A stretch of 64,000 nucleotides of DNA from Cytophagales bacterium (GTDB lineage Bacteria; Bacteroidota; Bacteroidia; Cytophagales; Cyclobacteriaceae). The position numbers and the translations under genes were made by a program. This document shows positions 40,379-50,573 of this stretch, piece after piece. The notes beneath the pieces are model-generated. The model had not been told where the DNA came from and made no database searches. It saw only the letters and a program-made list of their open reading frames with translations. The stretch lies in contig DAHVFH010000210.1 in the NCBI GenBank assembly GCA_027317105.1, forward strand, positions 1 through 64,000. Reading direction: 5' to 3'. How positions within the stretch are numbered: the stretch's first letter is position 1; each line of letters opens with the position of its first letter.

Positions 40379-41443
40379 ATGAGTCAATTATTCTCCCCTC
40401 TCCAGATTAAGGATGTAACGCTTAAAAATAGAATTGCCGTGTCGCCCATGTGCCAATACTCAAGCGAAGATGGTTTTGCCAACGACTGGCACCTCGTTCA
40501 TTTAGGCAGTCGCGCAGTGGGTGGAACAGCGTTGGTTTTCACGGAAGCCGCTGCCGTTTCACCGGAAGGGAGAATCTCCCCTCATGATTTAGGGATTTGG
40601 AAAGACGAACATATCCCATTTTTAAAGCACATTACCTCCTTCATTAGAAAGCAAGGTGCTGTGCCTGGAATTCAATTAGCACATGCCGGAAGAAAAGCCA
40701 GTGTGTCCGTGCCTTGGGAAGGAAACAAAGCACTCTTTGATGAAAGTGGTTGGCAAACCTTTGGGCCGAGCGCTCTTCCTTTTAGTGAAAGTTATACCCT
40801 TCCAAAGGAAATGGACAAATCGGAAATAAATAAAGTCATCCATGATTTTCAGTTGGCCGCACAACGAGCCCTTAAAGCAGGGTTTAAAGTCATTGAGTTG
40901 CACGCAGCACACGGCTACTTAATCCATGAATTTCTTTCACCCTTAAGCAATCAAAGAACGGATGAGTATGGAGGCTCCTTTGAGAACCGGGTTCGTTTCT
41001 TACTGGAAATCATTGCAAGTATAAAGAAAGTTTGGCCTGAAACGCTTCCCTTATTTTTAAGAATATCCTCTACCGATTGGAAAGAGGGAGGATGGTCTCC
41101 TGCCGAATCCGTTCAGTTAGCATCTCTTGTAAAAACGAAAGGGATAGACCTTATTGATTGCTCGTCAGGAGGCAATGTGTATGACGCCAAGATTCCGATA
41201 GCCCCTTTATATCAAACCGGTTTTGCAGAGCTAGTAAAAAAGGAGGCAGGAATTTTAACAGGCGCTGTTGGAATGATAACAACATCTCAAGAAGCTAATA
41301 ATATCATCGGAACAGGGAAGGCTGATCTTGTGTTAATGGCGCGTGAATTTCTGCGCGACCCTTATTTTCCATTAAGGGCCGCTCACGAATTGACAGAAGA
41401 TGTGAAATGGCCAATTCAATATGAAAGGGCGAAGCGAAGATAA
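40379..41443 (+). CDS. Old yellow enzyme family NADPH dehydrogenase (YqjM/NamA-like)
   Basis: This 354-residue FMN enzyme reduces activated C=C bonds using NADPH. It starts L-F-S-P-L-Q-I-K-D-V-T-L-K-N-R-I-A-V-S-P-M-C-Q-Y-S, with the cysteine of the YqjM branch, H-A-A-H-G-Y-L-I-H-E-F-L-S-P-L-S-N-Q-R-T-D-E-Y-G-G-S, and the FMN-binding L-T-G-A-V-G-M-I and L-V-L-M-A-R-E-F. The short, class-III-type architecture fits xenobiotic reductase/YqjM rather than long 2,4-dienoyl-CoA reductase. Physiological substrate unknown. Confidence 0.9.
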   Translation: MSQLFSPLQIKDVTLKNRIAVSPMCQYSSEDGFANDWHLVHLGSRAVGGTALVFTEAAAVSPEGRISPHDLGIWKDEHIPFLKHITSFIRKQGAVPGIQLAHAGRKASVSVPWEGNKALFDESGWQTFGPSALPFSESYTLPKEMDKSEINKVIHDFQLAAQRALKAGFKVIELHAAHGYLIHEFLSPLSNQRTDEYGGSFENRVRFLLEIIASIKKVWPETLPLFLRISSTDWKEGGWSPAESVQLASLVKTKGIDLIDCSSGGNVYDAKIPIAPLYQTGFAELVKKEAGILTGAVGMITTSQEANNIIGTGKADLVLMAREFLRDPYFPLRAAHELTEDVKWPIQYERAKRR

Positions 41444-41460
41444 TTTGTTAGGAAACATGA

Positions 41461-41838
41461 TCAAATCCCTAGCGCATAAGCCATTTTCATAAATTTTCGC
41501 ACCTCATCATTTATGTCTTCTTTGGAGAGAATCCTTAAATGATGATTGTATTGTTTTTCATCGCCCGGTACGTTGACGATTTTTTGAAAACACAAATTAT
41601 CCGAATAGGGCTTTTCGAATGGAAAGACTACATGAATAAATTTTTTGCCCAGCCGGGTGATGTAAGCAATGCGTTTACGCGAAGTGGCAAGGCCAATCAT
41701 GGTTTTGGCGGGATGTATCGTAACCGCTCCAATTTTTTGAAACTCCTGAACAAAGGAGTGAAACAAGATGAGCGTATGTTCGGATTTTCCATTAAGGAAA
41801 TCATTCAACGAGGAAGGATTTGTATTTCCATTATCCAT
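41461..41838 (-). CDS. Probable DUF5655 domain protein
   Basis: This 125-residue protein without signal peptide contains L-N-G-K-S-E-H-T-L-I-L-F-H-S-F-V-Q-E-F, then I-H-P-A-K-T-M-I-G-L-A-T-S-R-K-R-I-A-Y-I, and G-K-K-F-I-H-V-V-F-P, the pattern I associate with DUF5655 (PF18899). The role is unknown. It begins nine bases after the PIG-L deacetylase gene stop on the same strand, so the two may be cotranscribed. Confidence 0.65.
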   Translation of the reverse strand: MDNGNTNPSSLNDFLNGKSEHTLILFHSFVQEFQKIGAVTIHPAKTMIGLATSRKRIAYITRLGKKFIHVVFPFEKPYSDNLCFQKIVNVPGDEKQYNHHLRILSKEDINDEVRKFMKMAYALGI

Positions 41839-41847
41839 TGCTTCCGA

Positions 41848-42672
41848 TTAAAACAAAGAATTTTTCTTGCCCTTAATCGGAATTGCGGGCTGAAACCAGG
41901 CTGCACTTTTACCCGAAACTCTCATCAGTCGATCCATTTGGTCTATCATCTCGGGAGTATATTGACTTTTATGGCAAAGCCATGCGTCTTTGGCTTTATC
42001 ATAGTCGACTACAGCGAGCGGAACTTTCACCGTAAGAAAACTTGAGTCTACTGTCGCGAGCTGCATCACTGCTCCTTGTGGAAGATTACCCGTTGGGATG
42101 GCAGCATAATAAAGCTGAGTGGGTTTATCCCAATGTTTGCTTTGAAAAACTTCTGTAACCACCGCACCAACCAGGCGATGGTCGTGATGCCCCGTCCATC
42201 CGGAAGCATTCCAGGTAAGAACAACATCAGGTTTCAATTCTGAAAACAATTTATACACGCCTCGTTTCAAGGAATCGAGTTGCTCATTGAATGCCGACAT
42301 TCCTTCGCCCATTTTCAGTTGATCGTGTAATCCAAACAGGATGGGTGGGTTGATCCCGAGTTTCTCTGTCGCACACAAAAGCTCTTTCTTTCGAACGGAA
42401 GCCAAGCTATCGCCCGCTGGTATCTTGGCATGTTCTGTAATGCCAAGGCGTCCGTCTGTAGCCGTAACCAAGTATACCTTTACGCCTTCGGCTGCATATT
42501 TGGCGAGCACTGCACCTACGGTCGCCTCATCATCGGGATGGGCAAAGATGGCTAATAAAGTTTTTCCGGAGCCATTTTCAACATCTTTCAAATTAGTGGA
42601 CTGATTACATCTTCCTGCCAAAAGTATAATTAGGGGGGCGGCAATCCATCCCATAAATTTTTTAGAAAGCAT
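41848..42672 (-). CDS. PIG-L-family deacetylase, probably exported
   Basis: This 274-residue protein has an N-terminal hydrophobic segment (residues 9-20) followed by R-C-N-Q. The Arg before the Cys makes a poor lipobox, so lipidation is uncertain. The catalytic LmbE/PIG-L motif A-H-P-D-D-E-A lies near residue 43, the second site T-G-H-H-D-H-R-L-V-G near 160. The family deacetylates N-acetylglucosamine-containing compounds with zinc. Substrate not readable. It is followed by the DUF5655 gene after nine bases. Confidence 0.82.
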   Translation of the reverse strand: MLSKKFMGWIAAPLIILLAGRCNQSTNLKDVENGSGKTLLAIFAHPDDEATVGAVLAKYAAEGVKVYLVTATDGRLGITEHAKIPAGDSLASVRKKELLCATEKLGINPPILFGLHDQLKMGEGMSAFNEQLDSLKRGVYKLFSELKPDVVLTWNASGWTGHHDHRLVGAVVTEVFQSKHWDKPTQLYYAAIPTGNLPQGAVMQLATVDSSFLTVKVPLAVVDYDKAKDAWLCHKSQYTPEMIDQMDRLMRVSGKSAAWFQPAIPIKGKKNSLF

Positions 42673-42871
42673 AGAATTTAATTTTGGATTTTGATTCCGT
42701 GATTTTCAGACTATCTCCTTCGAATCCACTTATTAGAGGGTAAAGATCAGTCCCTTTCAAATTTAATAGAATTAGGCATCCTCACCGCACGGTTTCAGAT
42801 GTTTTTATATGGAAATTCAATCCAATAACGGATCAAATGATTTTCCTATTTTTGAGCAAATCGATTATTCA

Positions 42872-43265
42872 ATGAATACCAAACTCATCATGTCAGCGAG
42901 CGCTCTCCTACTCGGTATAGCCGGAGTACTGCTGTCGTTCATCCCTCCAAGAAATTTTTAGTCTCATCAATGAGGTCGCGGCAACTCTACTGGATTCCGT
43001 TGTCCTTCAAATTTTAGGTGCTGTCTATTTTGCTTTCGCCATGACCAACTGCACTTCACGAGCCAACCTGATTGGAGGAATTTATGGAAGACCGATTGCC
43101 CTTGGAAACTTTTGCCATTTTACGATTGGCGCCCTAGCCTTGCTGAAGGCCTATGCTTCTGGCTTATCTGTTCTCTTAATTCCTATGTTGATCTATTCAG
43201 TTTTTGCTCTTGCTTACACGTTCATTTTCTTCACCCATCCCATTAAAGGGGGAGGGCAACCTTGA
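42872..43265 (+). pseudogene. Small membrane protein, broken by a one-base frameshift
   Basis: An ATG at 42872 opens MNTKLIMSASALLLGIAGVL and stops at 42961 after 29 residues. Removing one A from the C-C-A-A-G-A-A-A run near 42950 joins it without gap to the frame that ends at 43265, giving about 130 residues with three or four hydrophobic segments (A-V-Y-F-A-F-A-M-T-N, N-L-I-G-G-I-Y-G-R-P-I-A-L-G-N-F). The joined protein resembles a small conserved membrane protein family of Bacteroidota. Either a recent pseudogene or an assembly error. Confidence 0.65.
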
Positions 43266-43350
43266 ATGATTCGCGTTTTATTTCACAACGAAGAATTCCG
43301 TAAACTTTTTCGCGTTCAATTTGGTTTAGCTGTACATCGATTTTTAGCCT

Positions 43351-44367
43351 ATGAACAATCCCATCAAATCCATCAAGCCACTCGGTTTTCCCTGGCAAAC
43401 ACAAGATCCTTTTTTATTCTGCGTACATCACGAAGATTTTTACCCGAAAGGAAATGACCACATGGGGCCCGCTGCATCTTTAGCGGGTCGTAACATCGGG
43501 CAGGATTTTGACCCAGGTGAGAAGTGGCGGATGTACCATGGCAAAAACGTGCCGGGCTTCCCTGCTCATCCCCATCGTGGATTTGAAACGGTTACTGTTG
43601 CCACAAAAGGGTTGATCGATCACTCTGATTCACTGGGCGCTGCCGGACGTTTTGGATTTGGCGATGTGCAATGGATGACCGCAGGAAAAGGGGTGCAACA
43701 TTGCGAAATGTTCCCCTTGCTACATAAAGACAAAGAAAATCCTTTAGAACTATTTCAAATCTGGCTGAACTTACCCAAAGCAAAAAAAATGGTGGAGCCT
43801 CACTTTGCCATGCTTTGGAGCGACTCTATTCCTGTGTTTAAAACTACCGATGAGAATGGGAAGTCAACAGCCATTCGTGTGATTGCTGGAAAAATAGAAA
43901 ACACCCTGGCACCTGATCCTGCACCGAATTCCTGGGCAGCAGATCCTTCCCATGAAGTGGCAATCTGGACCATTAAAATGGAAGCGGGGGCATCCTGGAA
44001 ACTACCAACTGCACCCGCAAGTGTTAATCGTTCCCTTTATTTTTATGAAGGAAACGCCATCCATGTTTCAGAGAAAAACTTTACTTCGCATCAGGCTATC
44101 GAATTATATGCCGATCAGGAAGTTCTGTTAAAGAATGGAGACTCCGAAAGCCATCTGCTCTTGCTGCAAGGCAAACCCATTGCCGAGCCTATAGTACAAC
44201 ATGGCCCTTTTGTAATGAATACCGCAGCGGAAATTCAACAGGCGATGAATGAATACCGCCACACCGAATTTGGCGGATGGCCTTGGGATTCTTATGAACA
44301 TGTCCATCCGAGAGAAAAAAGTAGATTCGCAAAGTATCCGGATGGGAAGGAAGAAGTTAGGCCGTAG
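43351..44367 (+). CDS. Pirin-family cupin protein
   Basis: This 338-residue protein is longer than a typical bacterial pirin (about 230-290). The signature G-F-P-A-H-P-H-R-G-F-E-T holds the first two metal histidines, followed by H-S-D-S-L-G and G-D-V-Q-W-M-T-A-G-K-G-V-Q-H-C-E-M, with the third His and Glu. Bacterial pirins bind Fe/Ni and some have quercetinase activity; function here is unknown. A second cupin half follows. It starts 85 bases after the frameshifted membrane gene. Confidence 0.87.
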   Translation: MNNPIKSIKPLGFPWQTQDPFLFCVHHEDFYPKGNDHMGPAASLAGRNIGQDFDPGEKWRMYHGKNVPGFPAHPHRGFETVTVATKGLIDHSDSLGAAGRFGFGDVQWMTAGKGVQHCEMFPLLHKDKENPLELFQIWLNLPKAKKMVEPHFAMLWSDSIPVFKTTDENGKSTAIRVIAGKIENTLAPDPAPNSWAADPSHEVAIWTIKMEAGASWKLPTAPASVNRSLYFYEGNAIHVSEKNFTSHQAIELYADQEVLLKNGDSESHLLLLQGKPIAEPIVQHGPFVMNTAAEIQQAMNEYRHTEFGGWPWDSYEHVHPREKSRFAKYPDGKEEVRP

Positions 44368-44503
44368 CCAATAGGCAGGTAACTGGAGGCAAAACATTAA
44401 CACATGAAGGCAGTTGACACAATAGGCAATTGACAGTTGACAAAGGTGAAAAGTTGGCTGTGGGTCTAGTGAAAGTAATCAGAATCCTGTTTCCCGCTCC
44501 ATC

Positions 44504-45526
44504 TCACTCCTTCCGATTGAACGTAGGACAAGGGATAAACTTATCCTTCTTTTTATATTTCCCATGCTCTTTAATTTCAAATCGATACTTCAAGGCGATC
44601 TCATGCGCCCCACCGGAAGCCGCGCCTAATTTGGATACGGTGAAATCATAACTATAAACCACCTCGAGCTGATCGAATTGAAATCCAAGAATCATCACTA
44701 CCGCATCCTGACTCGGACTGTTGTCCGCATTTTTTGAAACCGGTATGCCTCTGTACCATAAGCCAAGGACGATCGGGTTGTAGAGCAAATAGGTGCCGAT
44801 ATCCAACTGCTGGAAATTCGCTTGTCTTTTGTAAACAAAGGAAGGAGACAACACGGGTATGCGGTCGCGCTTAAAGACGCCTGAATAAAGTGGTATACGC
44901 AAACCTCCATGCACGGTAATCTTCAATGGAACATAAGCATATTGATTCAAAAGTGAACGATTTGGTTCATTAATGTGATCGGCTGCAAAGCCCAACCAAA
45001 CGTTCTTATTGTAAGCCAACATTCCTGCTTTGAAATCAAAATAGTGTGCGTTGCCAGCATTAAATAAAGCGGGATCAGATGTTGGGGTAGTACCTGTATT
45101 GTCAAACTGTAATTGGTCTGCAAAAATTAATTTATTGAAATCAATGCTTCGCACTGCGTAGCCAAAATTCAATCCAGAAGAAATCACCCATTTATTAGAG
45201 ATGTGTAATTTATAGGAATAGAGAAAATTAAACTCCGTTGATTTCATTGAAGCCGACCCGGCCTGGTCTTGTGTTGCCATAAAACCAAATCCACTATTTA
45301 GACTGGATGAATTGTAATCATAGGAAATAGCATAAGTGGCATACCCTCTGGAAACGTTAGGCCATTGGTTGCGGTAGTTTGAAATAAATCGGTGATCGTT
45401 GGTAGTGCCCGTGAACGCGGGATTCAAATACAACGGTGCTGCGTAATATTGGCTAAACTCAGGATCCTGCGCTTTTGCCATCAAGCCAAAGACCACAAAA
45501 AATAAACTCAGATAAATTCGTTTCAT
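44504..45526 (-). CDS. PorP/SprF-family outer-membrane protein
   Basis: This 340-residue protein has a signal peptide (ending A-K-A-Q) and then D-P-E-F-S-Q-Y-Y-A-A-P-L-Y-L-N-P-A-F-T-G, the signature opening of the PorP/SprF family, followed by beta-strand sequence (G-F-G-F-M-A-T-Q-D; Y-S-Y-D-F-T-V-S-K-L). SprF-like proteins are known to be needed for secretion or surface attachment of paired CHU_C-type cargo. Its ATG overlaps the upstream giant gene's TGA (ATGA), so it is its coupled partner. It ends with the basic I-P-C-P-T-F-N-R-K-E tail, shared with the second copy. Confidence 0.92.
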   Translation of the reverse strand: MKRIYLSLFFVVFGLMAKAQDPEFSQYYAAPLYLNPAFTGTTNDHRFISNYRNQWPNVSRGYATYAISYDYNSSSLNSGFGFMATQDQAGSASMKSTEFNFLYSYKLHISNKWVISSGLNFGYAVRSIDFNKLIFADQLQFDNTGTTPTSDPALFNAGNAHYFDFKAGMLAYNKNVWLGFAADHINEPNRSLLNQYAYVPLKITVHGGLRIPLYSGVFKRDRIPVLSPSFVYKRQANFQQLDIGTYLLYNPIVLGLWYRGIPVSKNADNSPSQDAVVMILGFQFDQLEVVYSYDFTVSKLGAASGGAHEIALKYRFEIKEHGKYKKKDKFIPCPTFNRKE

Positions 45527-48500
45527 CGGATTAAATTGACATCTCCTACCCTCACCAAAGTTTCCCCATTGTTTAGCAGTGCCGTAACTTTATACATATA
45601 CACATCCTGCTCGCACATTTTTCCGTTGTAGTAGCCGTCCCATCCGGTAGACTGATCATGCGTTTCAAATATGAGCTGACCCCAGCGATTGAAGATGAGC
45701 ATGTCAAATTGGGTAACGCCTCGCATCAAGGGAAGAAAAATATCGTTCTTGCCATCGCCCACACTTACTCCGTTGGTGCCTGGAGAAAACGCGTTAGGAA
45801 TCAACACCTCGTTAGCTTTTTTTACCAGCACCGCATCCACTACACGCGTGGTGTCACTGCATCCGGATTCGTTGGTCGCTATTAGGGTGATGGTGAACGA
45901 ACCGTCTTTTTTGTAAAGATGCTCCGGCCGATATTCCAAGGAAGTGCCACCATCACCAAAATCCCAATAAAAGCCAGTCGCATTGGTACTGAGGTTGGCC
46001 GTATATAAAATCCCACCAGGTATATACACTACATCCGGGGTAATTTTAAAATTCGCGATTGGCTTTTGAAAAACATCAATGATGGATTGTTTTGTGGTGG
46101 TAATCGTTTGCCCTGTAATGTTGGACGCACGCAACGAAACCGAATATTGTCCGGCATTGAAATACGTATAGATGGGATTAGCTGCTTTCGATGTTCCGCC
46201 ATCGCCAAAGTCCCACGAATAGGATGCGGGATCAGCATATTGCGACAGGTTGGTAAACTGAACCGTTAAAGGTTGGCAGCCAGCGTCAGGCGCATAGCTA
46301 AAATCCACGATGGGCGGAATAGCCAATATGGTGACCTGTTGGGTTTGAGTTTGGCTACAGGCATTATTCGAAACCGTAAGCGAAATCGTGTACACACCGA
46401 AAGTTGAATAGGTATGGCTCAACACATTGGCATCCGGTGATTTTGTTCCGTCCCCAAAATCCCATTGATAAACCCACGGACCCGGGTTGGTCGCATTCGT
46501 AATTAATACCGTAGAAGATGGCAAGGATTGAGTGATTGGAGTTGCTGCGAATGAAACCAAAATGTTATCGAGTTTGGGAACAACCAGTGAATCACGGGTA
46601 ACCGTGCTCTTACAACTGGCCAGATTTTTTGTATCCAATGAAAACTGAACATGGAGATCTGCATTTGTACGATTGAAGGTAACTTGAAATTGACTTGAAG
46701 AGCCCGTCACATCGCTTACCACCATTCCGTTTTCGTTCACCGCCCAATGGTAAGATGCCAGTCCAGGTTGCGATGCGATGAGATTCACCTTCATAACCTG
46801 ACAGTCAAACTGTAAGGTGTCGATGGTGAATAAAGAAGAGGGAACAGGAGAAATCCGAATCGTGCGGATGGAATCTCCATAACACCCCGAGCTCAATGTC
46901 GAAGTAAGCTTTACAGAAAAATCCTCAATTTGTTGTGTTGTGTTTGAAAAAGAGTAGGTGTACGAGGGCGTTGTGCCTGAACTTGAAGTAGCTATAATTC
47001 CAGTTCCATTACTTATCACCCACGTATAATTGGATGGACTTAGTGATTGCGTAGCAGCATCCACGGTAAATGTTACCGACTGCGGTGAGCAATTGTTATT
47101 GAAGGGTGAGTAATTGGCCTCGATAAATCCAGATCTTGTGCCCGGGAATATTGTAATGGTAGTAGGAGAAGAAATTGTTTCACAACCATGAACCGTATAT
47201 ACGTGAAGCCGAACACTTTCTTGTAGATTGACAATACCTGTGTTTTTAAATTGAGTGGTGAACAAATTACTAAAACCTAAATCAGAAGGACGTTGGGTAG
47301 CAACGGGTTGAAAGCCTAAACCTTGATTTGCGTCAATCTCCCAGACGTAACGATCCACCGATTGGGGCTGCAAAGCAATTGACGTGTTAGTGAAAGTGAC
47401 CTGCAAAATGCTGCACCCTGAAGTAATGTTCGGAGTAAAAGAAGCAACAGGCAACGGATCTACAATCACCGGCAAAACAAAAATGGCAGCACATGAATTT
47501 TGATTGGTGGTCACCCGTAACGCCACCTGGTATGTACCTGCACCACCCAACGATCGAGCGAAGCTGGTTTGGTTGTTGAAAACGGGGTCTGGGTTAAACG
47601 TCACCTTATTGTAATTAAAATCCCATTCGCGTAAAACAATCGCTTCACCATTGATGGTTTGCAACGTAGAACTGTCTTTAAACATATTCATCTGGCCTTG
47701 GCAAGTCCTGGTCGCTTGGAAAAATGGAACAGGATTTTCATAGACGCGCACTTGGGCAGTGTTCCGTGTTTGGCAACCCGTAGCATTGTCACTGACCGTA
47801 AGAAGGGCATTGTAAATTCCATAATTTGTAAATGACCGATCAAATGGCCCTAAGGGACTGGAAGAAAGACCAGAAGCGGGCACTTGCAAAGTCAAAGCAT
47901 TATTTTGATCATAAAATTGCCATTGCCATTGCGTGGTGGCGCTTACGGTGCCCGTGGATACATCGGTAAATCTGACCTGAAAAGTATTCAGGGGAGCAGA
48001 TGAATTTTGACAGAAGTAAGGGGTGATCGGATTATTGGATAAATCGGTAGTTTGGATTTTGGCTTGAAGGCTTGGCGAAATGGTTATCAAAGTTGAATAA
48101 GTGTTAGCGCACCGGCCCTGCACGTTCCTGCCTGTAACTGTGAGGTTGACTAATTTTTGCCCACCCGTTGAATAGGCAAATGTAGGATCTGCATTTGTTG
48201 ATGTAGCCAAAGGAGATCCTGTGCCCGTGGGGTTATCGAAAAATTGCCAACTATAAGCAAAGGAAACTCCACCAATTGGTGGGGTTTGATTATTGAAATA
48301 AATATTATCACCAATACAAAAAACCGATTGCACCGGACCGCTCGCACTCCCCAACTGCGTGCTAAATGCAGGCTGAGGAGAAGGCACTACCACAATTCTG
48401 GCTACCGTAGAGACGGCATTGGATGTGCCCGTAACAGCGGAATACGGATTGCATAAATTCCAATAGTACATGGTGATATCAAACTCCTGCCCAACAGTAG

Positions 48501-49302
48501 CTGTACTAGGAATTGTAATACTACTGGTTGTTACAGGAGCTGGTAAGGCCGTGGTTGGGCCTGCTCCATTGCTTATTGCGTTTTCCGAATATGGAAATGT
48601 CCCTGCCCCGTTTCCTGCCACGGTGGCGCCCACAATGTCAGTCGCTCCTGTACCATACACAAACTGCCGCCAACGCGTACTTTCATTCGGATTGGATGTT
48701 TCAGCATTAGGGATACAGTTTAATGTCGTTCGGTCGGTGAACGTAACAGTAGTAGCAACACCTTGGCAAACATTGTAGGTAGTAGCTCCCGTAACGGTTT
48801 CTGACAGGTTGAGCTTTCCGCTATTTTGGTCATCGGTGTTCCACCTTAAAATAATGGGCGGGTTGCCTACGGTAGAACACATCGTGCCGGCTACATACAA
48901 CGTTGCCACTGGCACATACTCGCATTGTACAATTGCACCACCACCAGCAGTAACGGGAAAAACGTGCGTGAGGGCTGAATTGCTGTAACTCCCTGTTCCA
49001 ACCCCGCCCCATGTTAAATTTCCATTGGCGGTAGAGAGCACCTGGGTCGATCCATCTTTCCAATCGATGTTGATCGTTACATTGTTCGGATTATTGAGAT
49101 CATTCACGCCACCAATTGAGATATTAAGTGTGGCAGGCCCTAACGCGGTGGCACAAGTGATACCATTATTTGTTAAAATAAAACCGCCTGTTTTTACCCC
49201 ACTGCAGTCTTGTGCGAACAATTCGCAAAAGCTGCTCAATAAGAGCAGCGGTAATAAAAAATAAAATGCATGGACTCTTGGTAGCGAAAATATCGATGGC
49301 AT
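45523..49302 (-). CDS. PKD-domain T9SS cargo protein, type B sorting domain, 1259 residues
   Basis: This protein opens with a signal peptide (to E-L-F-A-Q). The body is made of Ig/PKD-like repeats; three near the C-terminus have the classic Y-x-W-D-F-G-D-G-x-x-S/T motif (Y-Q-W-D-F-G-D-G-T, Y-S-W-D-F-G-D-G-G, F-Y-W-D-F-G-D-G-G). It ends with the CHU_C/gliding-associated domain: V-L-I-P-N-A-F-S-P-G-T-N-G ... I-F-N-R-W-G-Q-L-I-F ... G-W-D-G-Y-Y-N-G-K ... G-D-V-N-L-I-R. It is exported by T9SS to the cell surface or medium; the paired PorP follows with a four-base overlap. It is probably adhesive but the ligand is unknown. Confidence 0.9.
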   Translation of the reverse strand: MPSIFSLPRVHAFYFLLPLLLLSSFCELFAQDCSGVKTGGFILTNNGITCATALGPATLNISIGGVNDLNNPNNVTINIDWKDGSTQVLSTANGNLTWGGVGTGSYSNSALTHVFPVTAGGGAIVQCEYVPVATLYVAGTMCSTVGNPPIILRWNTDDQNSGKLNLSETVTGATTYNVCQGVATTVTFTDRTTLNCIPNAETSNPNESTRWRQFVYGTGATDIVGATVAGNGAGTFPYSENAISNGAGPTTALPAPVTTSSITIPSTATVGQEFDITMYYWNLCNPYSAVTGTSNAVSTVARIVVVPSPQPAFSTQLGSASGPVQSVFCIGDNIYFNNQTPPIGGVSFAYSWQFFDNPTGTGSPLATSTNADPTFAYSTGGQKLVNLTVTGRNVQGRCANTYSTLITISPSLQAKIQTTDLSNNPITPYFCQNSSAPLNTFQVRFTDVSTGTVSATTQWQWQFYDQNNALTLQVPASGLSSSPLGPFDRSFTNYGIYNALLTVSDNATGCQTRNTAQVRVYENPVPFFQATRTCQGQMNMFKDSSTLQTINGEAIVLREWDFNYNKVTFNPDPVFNNQTSFARSLGGAGTYQVALRVTTNQNSCAAIFVLPVIVDPLPVASFTPNITSGCSILQVTFTNTSIALQPQSVDRYVWEIDANQGLGFQPVATQRPSDLGFSNLFTTQFKNTGIVNLQESVRLHVYTVHGCETISSPTTITIFPGTRSGFIEANYSPFNNNCSPQSVTFTVDAATQSLSPSNYTWVISNGTGIIATSSSGTTPSYTYSFSNTTQQIEDFSVKLTSTLSSGCYGDSIRTIRISPVPSSLFTIDTLQFDCQVMKVNLIASQPGLASYHWAVNENGMVVSDVTGSSSQFQVTFNRTNADLHVQFSLDTKNLASCKSTVTRDSLVVPKLDNILVSFAATPITQSLPSSTVLITNATNPGPWVYQWDFGDGTKSPDANVLSHTYSTFGVYTISLTVSNNACSQTQTQQVTILAIPPIVDFSYAPDAGCQPLTVQFTNLSQYADPASYSWDFGDGGTSKAANPIYTYFNAGQYSVSLRASNITGQTITTTKQSIIDVFQKPIANFKITPDVVYIPGGILYTANLSTNATGFYWDFGDGGTSLEYRPEHLYKKDGSFTITLIATNESGCSDTTRVVDAVLVKKANEVLIPNAFSPGTNGVSVGDGKNDIFLPLMRGVTQFDMLIFNRWGQLIFETHDQSTGWDGYYNGKMCEQDVYMYKVTALLNNGETLVRVGDVNLIR

Positions 49303-49521
49303 AATTCATTTATGGATAACCCAAAAATTAAAAAGCCACTAGACATCCTTTAATTCAAGCAAAGAAACAAAAGGGAACCTTCTTATTAAGGCCTCATAAA
49401 GCGATATACGATAAAGGTCATTTTAACAAAGTTGAAAAGAATATTAGAAAGGTGAATGGCGACTAAAAAAAGTGGATTTCCCTTAAAGCTATTTTCGAGC
49501 CGTAGTCAATCCAATTAACCA

Positions 49522-50553
49522 TCAATTCCAGAAGCCCGGCTTGCTGTTAAAGGTAGGGCAAGGGATAAGTCGATTGCGTTTCTTCACCCCACGGTGCAAG
49601 GGCTTTGCCGAAAATTCATAGACTATGGAGAGCTCATGCGCGCCCCCGGCCGAAGTCGCCAGTGGAGAAATGGTAAAATCATAACTGTAGCCTACCGTAA
49701 AATCCTTTAAGTATAGTCCCAACATAAAAATAATGGCATCTTGTTGCGTGCTTCCAATGACCGTTTTTTGAAAAGGCTTGCCCCGATACCAAAAGCCAAT
49801 GGATACCGGATCGACATGATAATTCAGACCCAAGGCCAATTGTGAAATTCCACCCTGTTGTTGATAAACAAATGACGGTGTTAGGTAAGAAGCCCTGTTT
49901 GGGGAGCGCAATCCATTGTTCAAACTCAACCGGGCACCTGCATGAATAGTTGTTTTCATATAGAGTGGGTCTGTCTCGTTGAGTACCGACACATTGGGTC
50001 TGTTCATGTGGCTAAAGGCAGCCCCTAACCACCATATCTTACTATACAATACAAATCCAGATCCAAAATCGAAGTACTGGTTATTACCTAGTTTGTTCAA
50101 GGCTGGATCCAGCGACTGCGCCCCATTACCATATTGCAAACCATCTCCCATAATCAGCTTGGTTCGATCTAACCCGTTGATGCCATAGCCAAAATATAAT
50201 CCAGGAGAAAAAACAAGCTTTTCGGTTAACCGGACTTTGTAACTGTAATTAAATCCTAAGGTAGAAGTGCGCCATCCAGCAGAGCCCATCTTGTCTGTAC
50301 TCGCGATGATTCCAAAACCACTTCGCAACTCATCGACCCAGATATCGTAGCTGGCCATAAAAGTATTAAAGGCCTGCGGGAGATTTGGCCATTGAATGCG
50401 GTTGTTCACCACTAAACGCTGCTGCGGAGTGATACCGGTAAATCCAGGATTAAGGTATAAGGGTGCTTGGTAGTATTGCGAGAATTGGGGGTCTTGGGCA
50501 CCCGCAATCTTTGCTAGAATAATAAAGAAAATAATAATCCCACTTCTCATCAT
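49522..50553 (-). CDS. PorP/SprF-family outer-membrane protein, second copy
   Basis: This protein of about 343 residues has a signal peptide (ending I-A-G-A-Q) and the same opening D-P-Q-F-S-Q-Y-Y-Q-A-P-L-Y-L-N-P-G-F-T-G as the other copy, with the same strand layout and an I-P-C-P-T-F-N tail. The ATG at 50553 is preferred over a TTG nine bases upstream. It lies 20 bases after the giant gene and is therefore its partner. The two PorP copies share the same motifs but differ along their length, so they are not a recent duplication. Confidence 0.9.
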   Translation of the reverse strand: MMRSGIIIFFIILAKIAGAQDPQFSQYYQAPLYLNPGFTGITPQQRLVVNNRIQWPNLPQAFNTFMASYDIWVDELRSGFGIIASTDKMGSAGWRTSTLGFNYSYKVRLTEKLVFSPGLYFGYGINGLDRTKLIMGDGLQYGNGAQSLDPALNKLGNNQYFDFGSGFVLYSKIWWLGAAFSHMNRPNVSVLNETDPLYMKTTIHAGARLSLNNGLRSPNRASYLTPSFVYQQQGGISQLALGLNYHVDPVSIGFWYRGKPFQKTVIGSTQQDAIIFMLGLYLKDFTVGYSYDFTISPLATSAGGAHELSIVYEFSAKPLHRGVKKRNRLIPCPTFNSKPGFWN

Positions 50554-50573
50554 ACGGTTCAAAGGTAGTTTTT

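Noticed and set aside
42700..42730. TTCGAATCC-like T-loop suggesting a tRNA
   Set aside because: No matching acceptor or anticodon stems flank it; the nearby bases do not pair as a cloverleaf.
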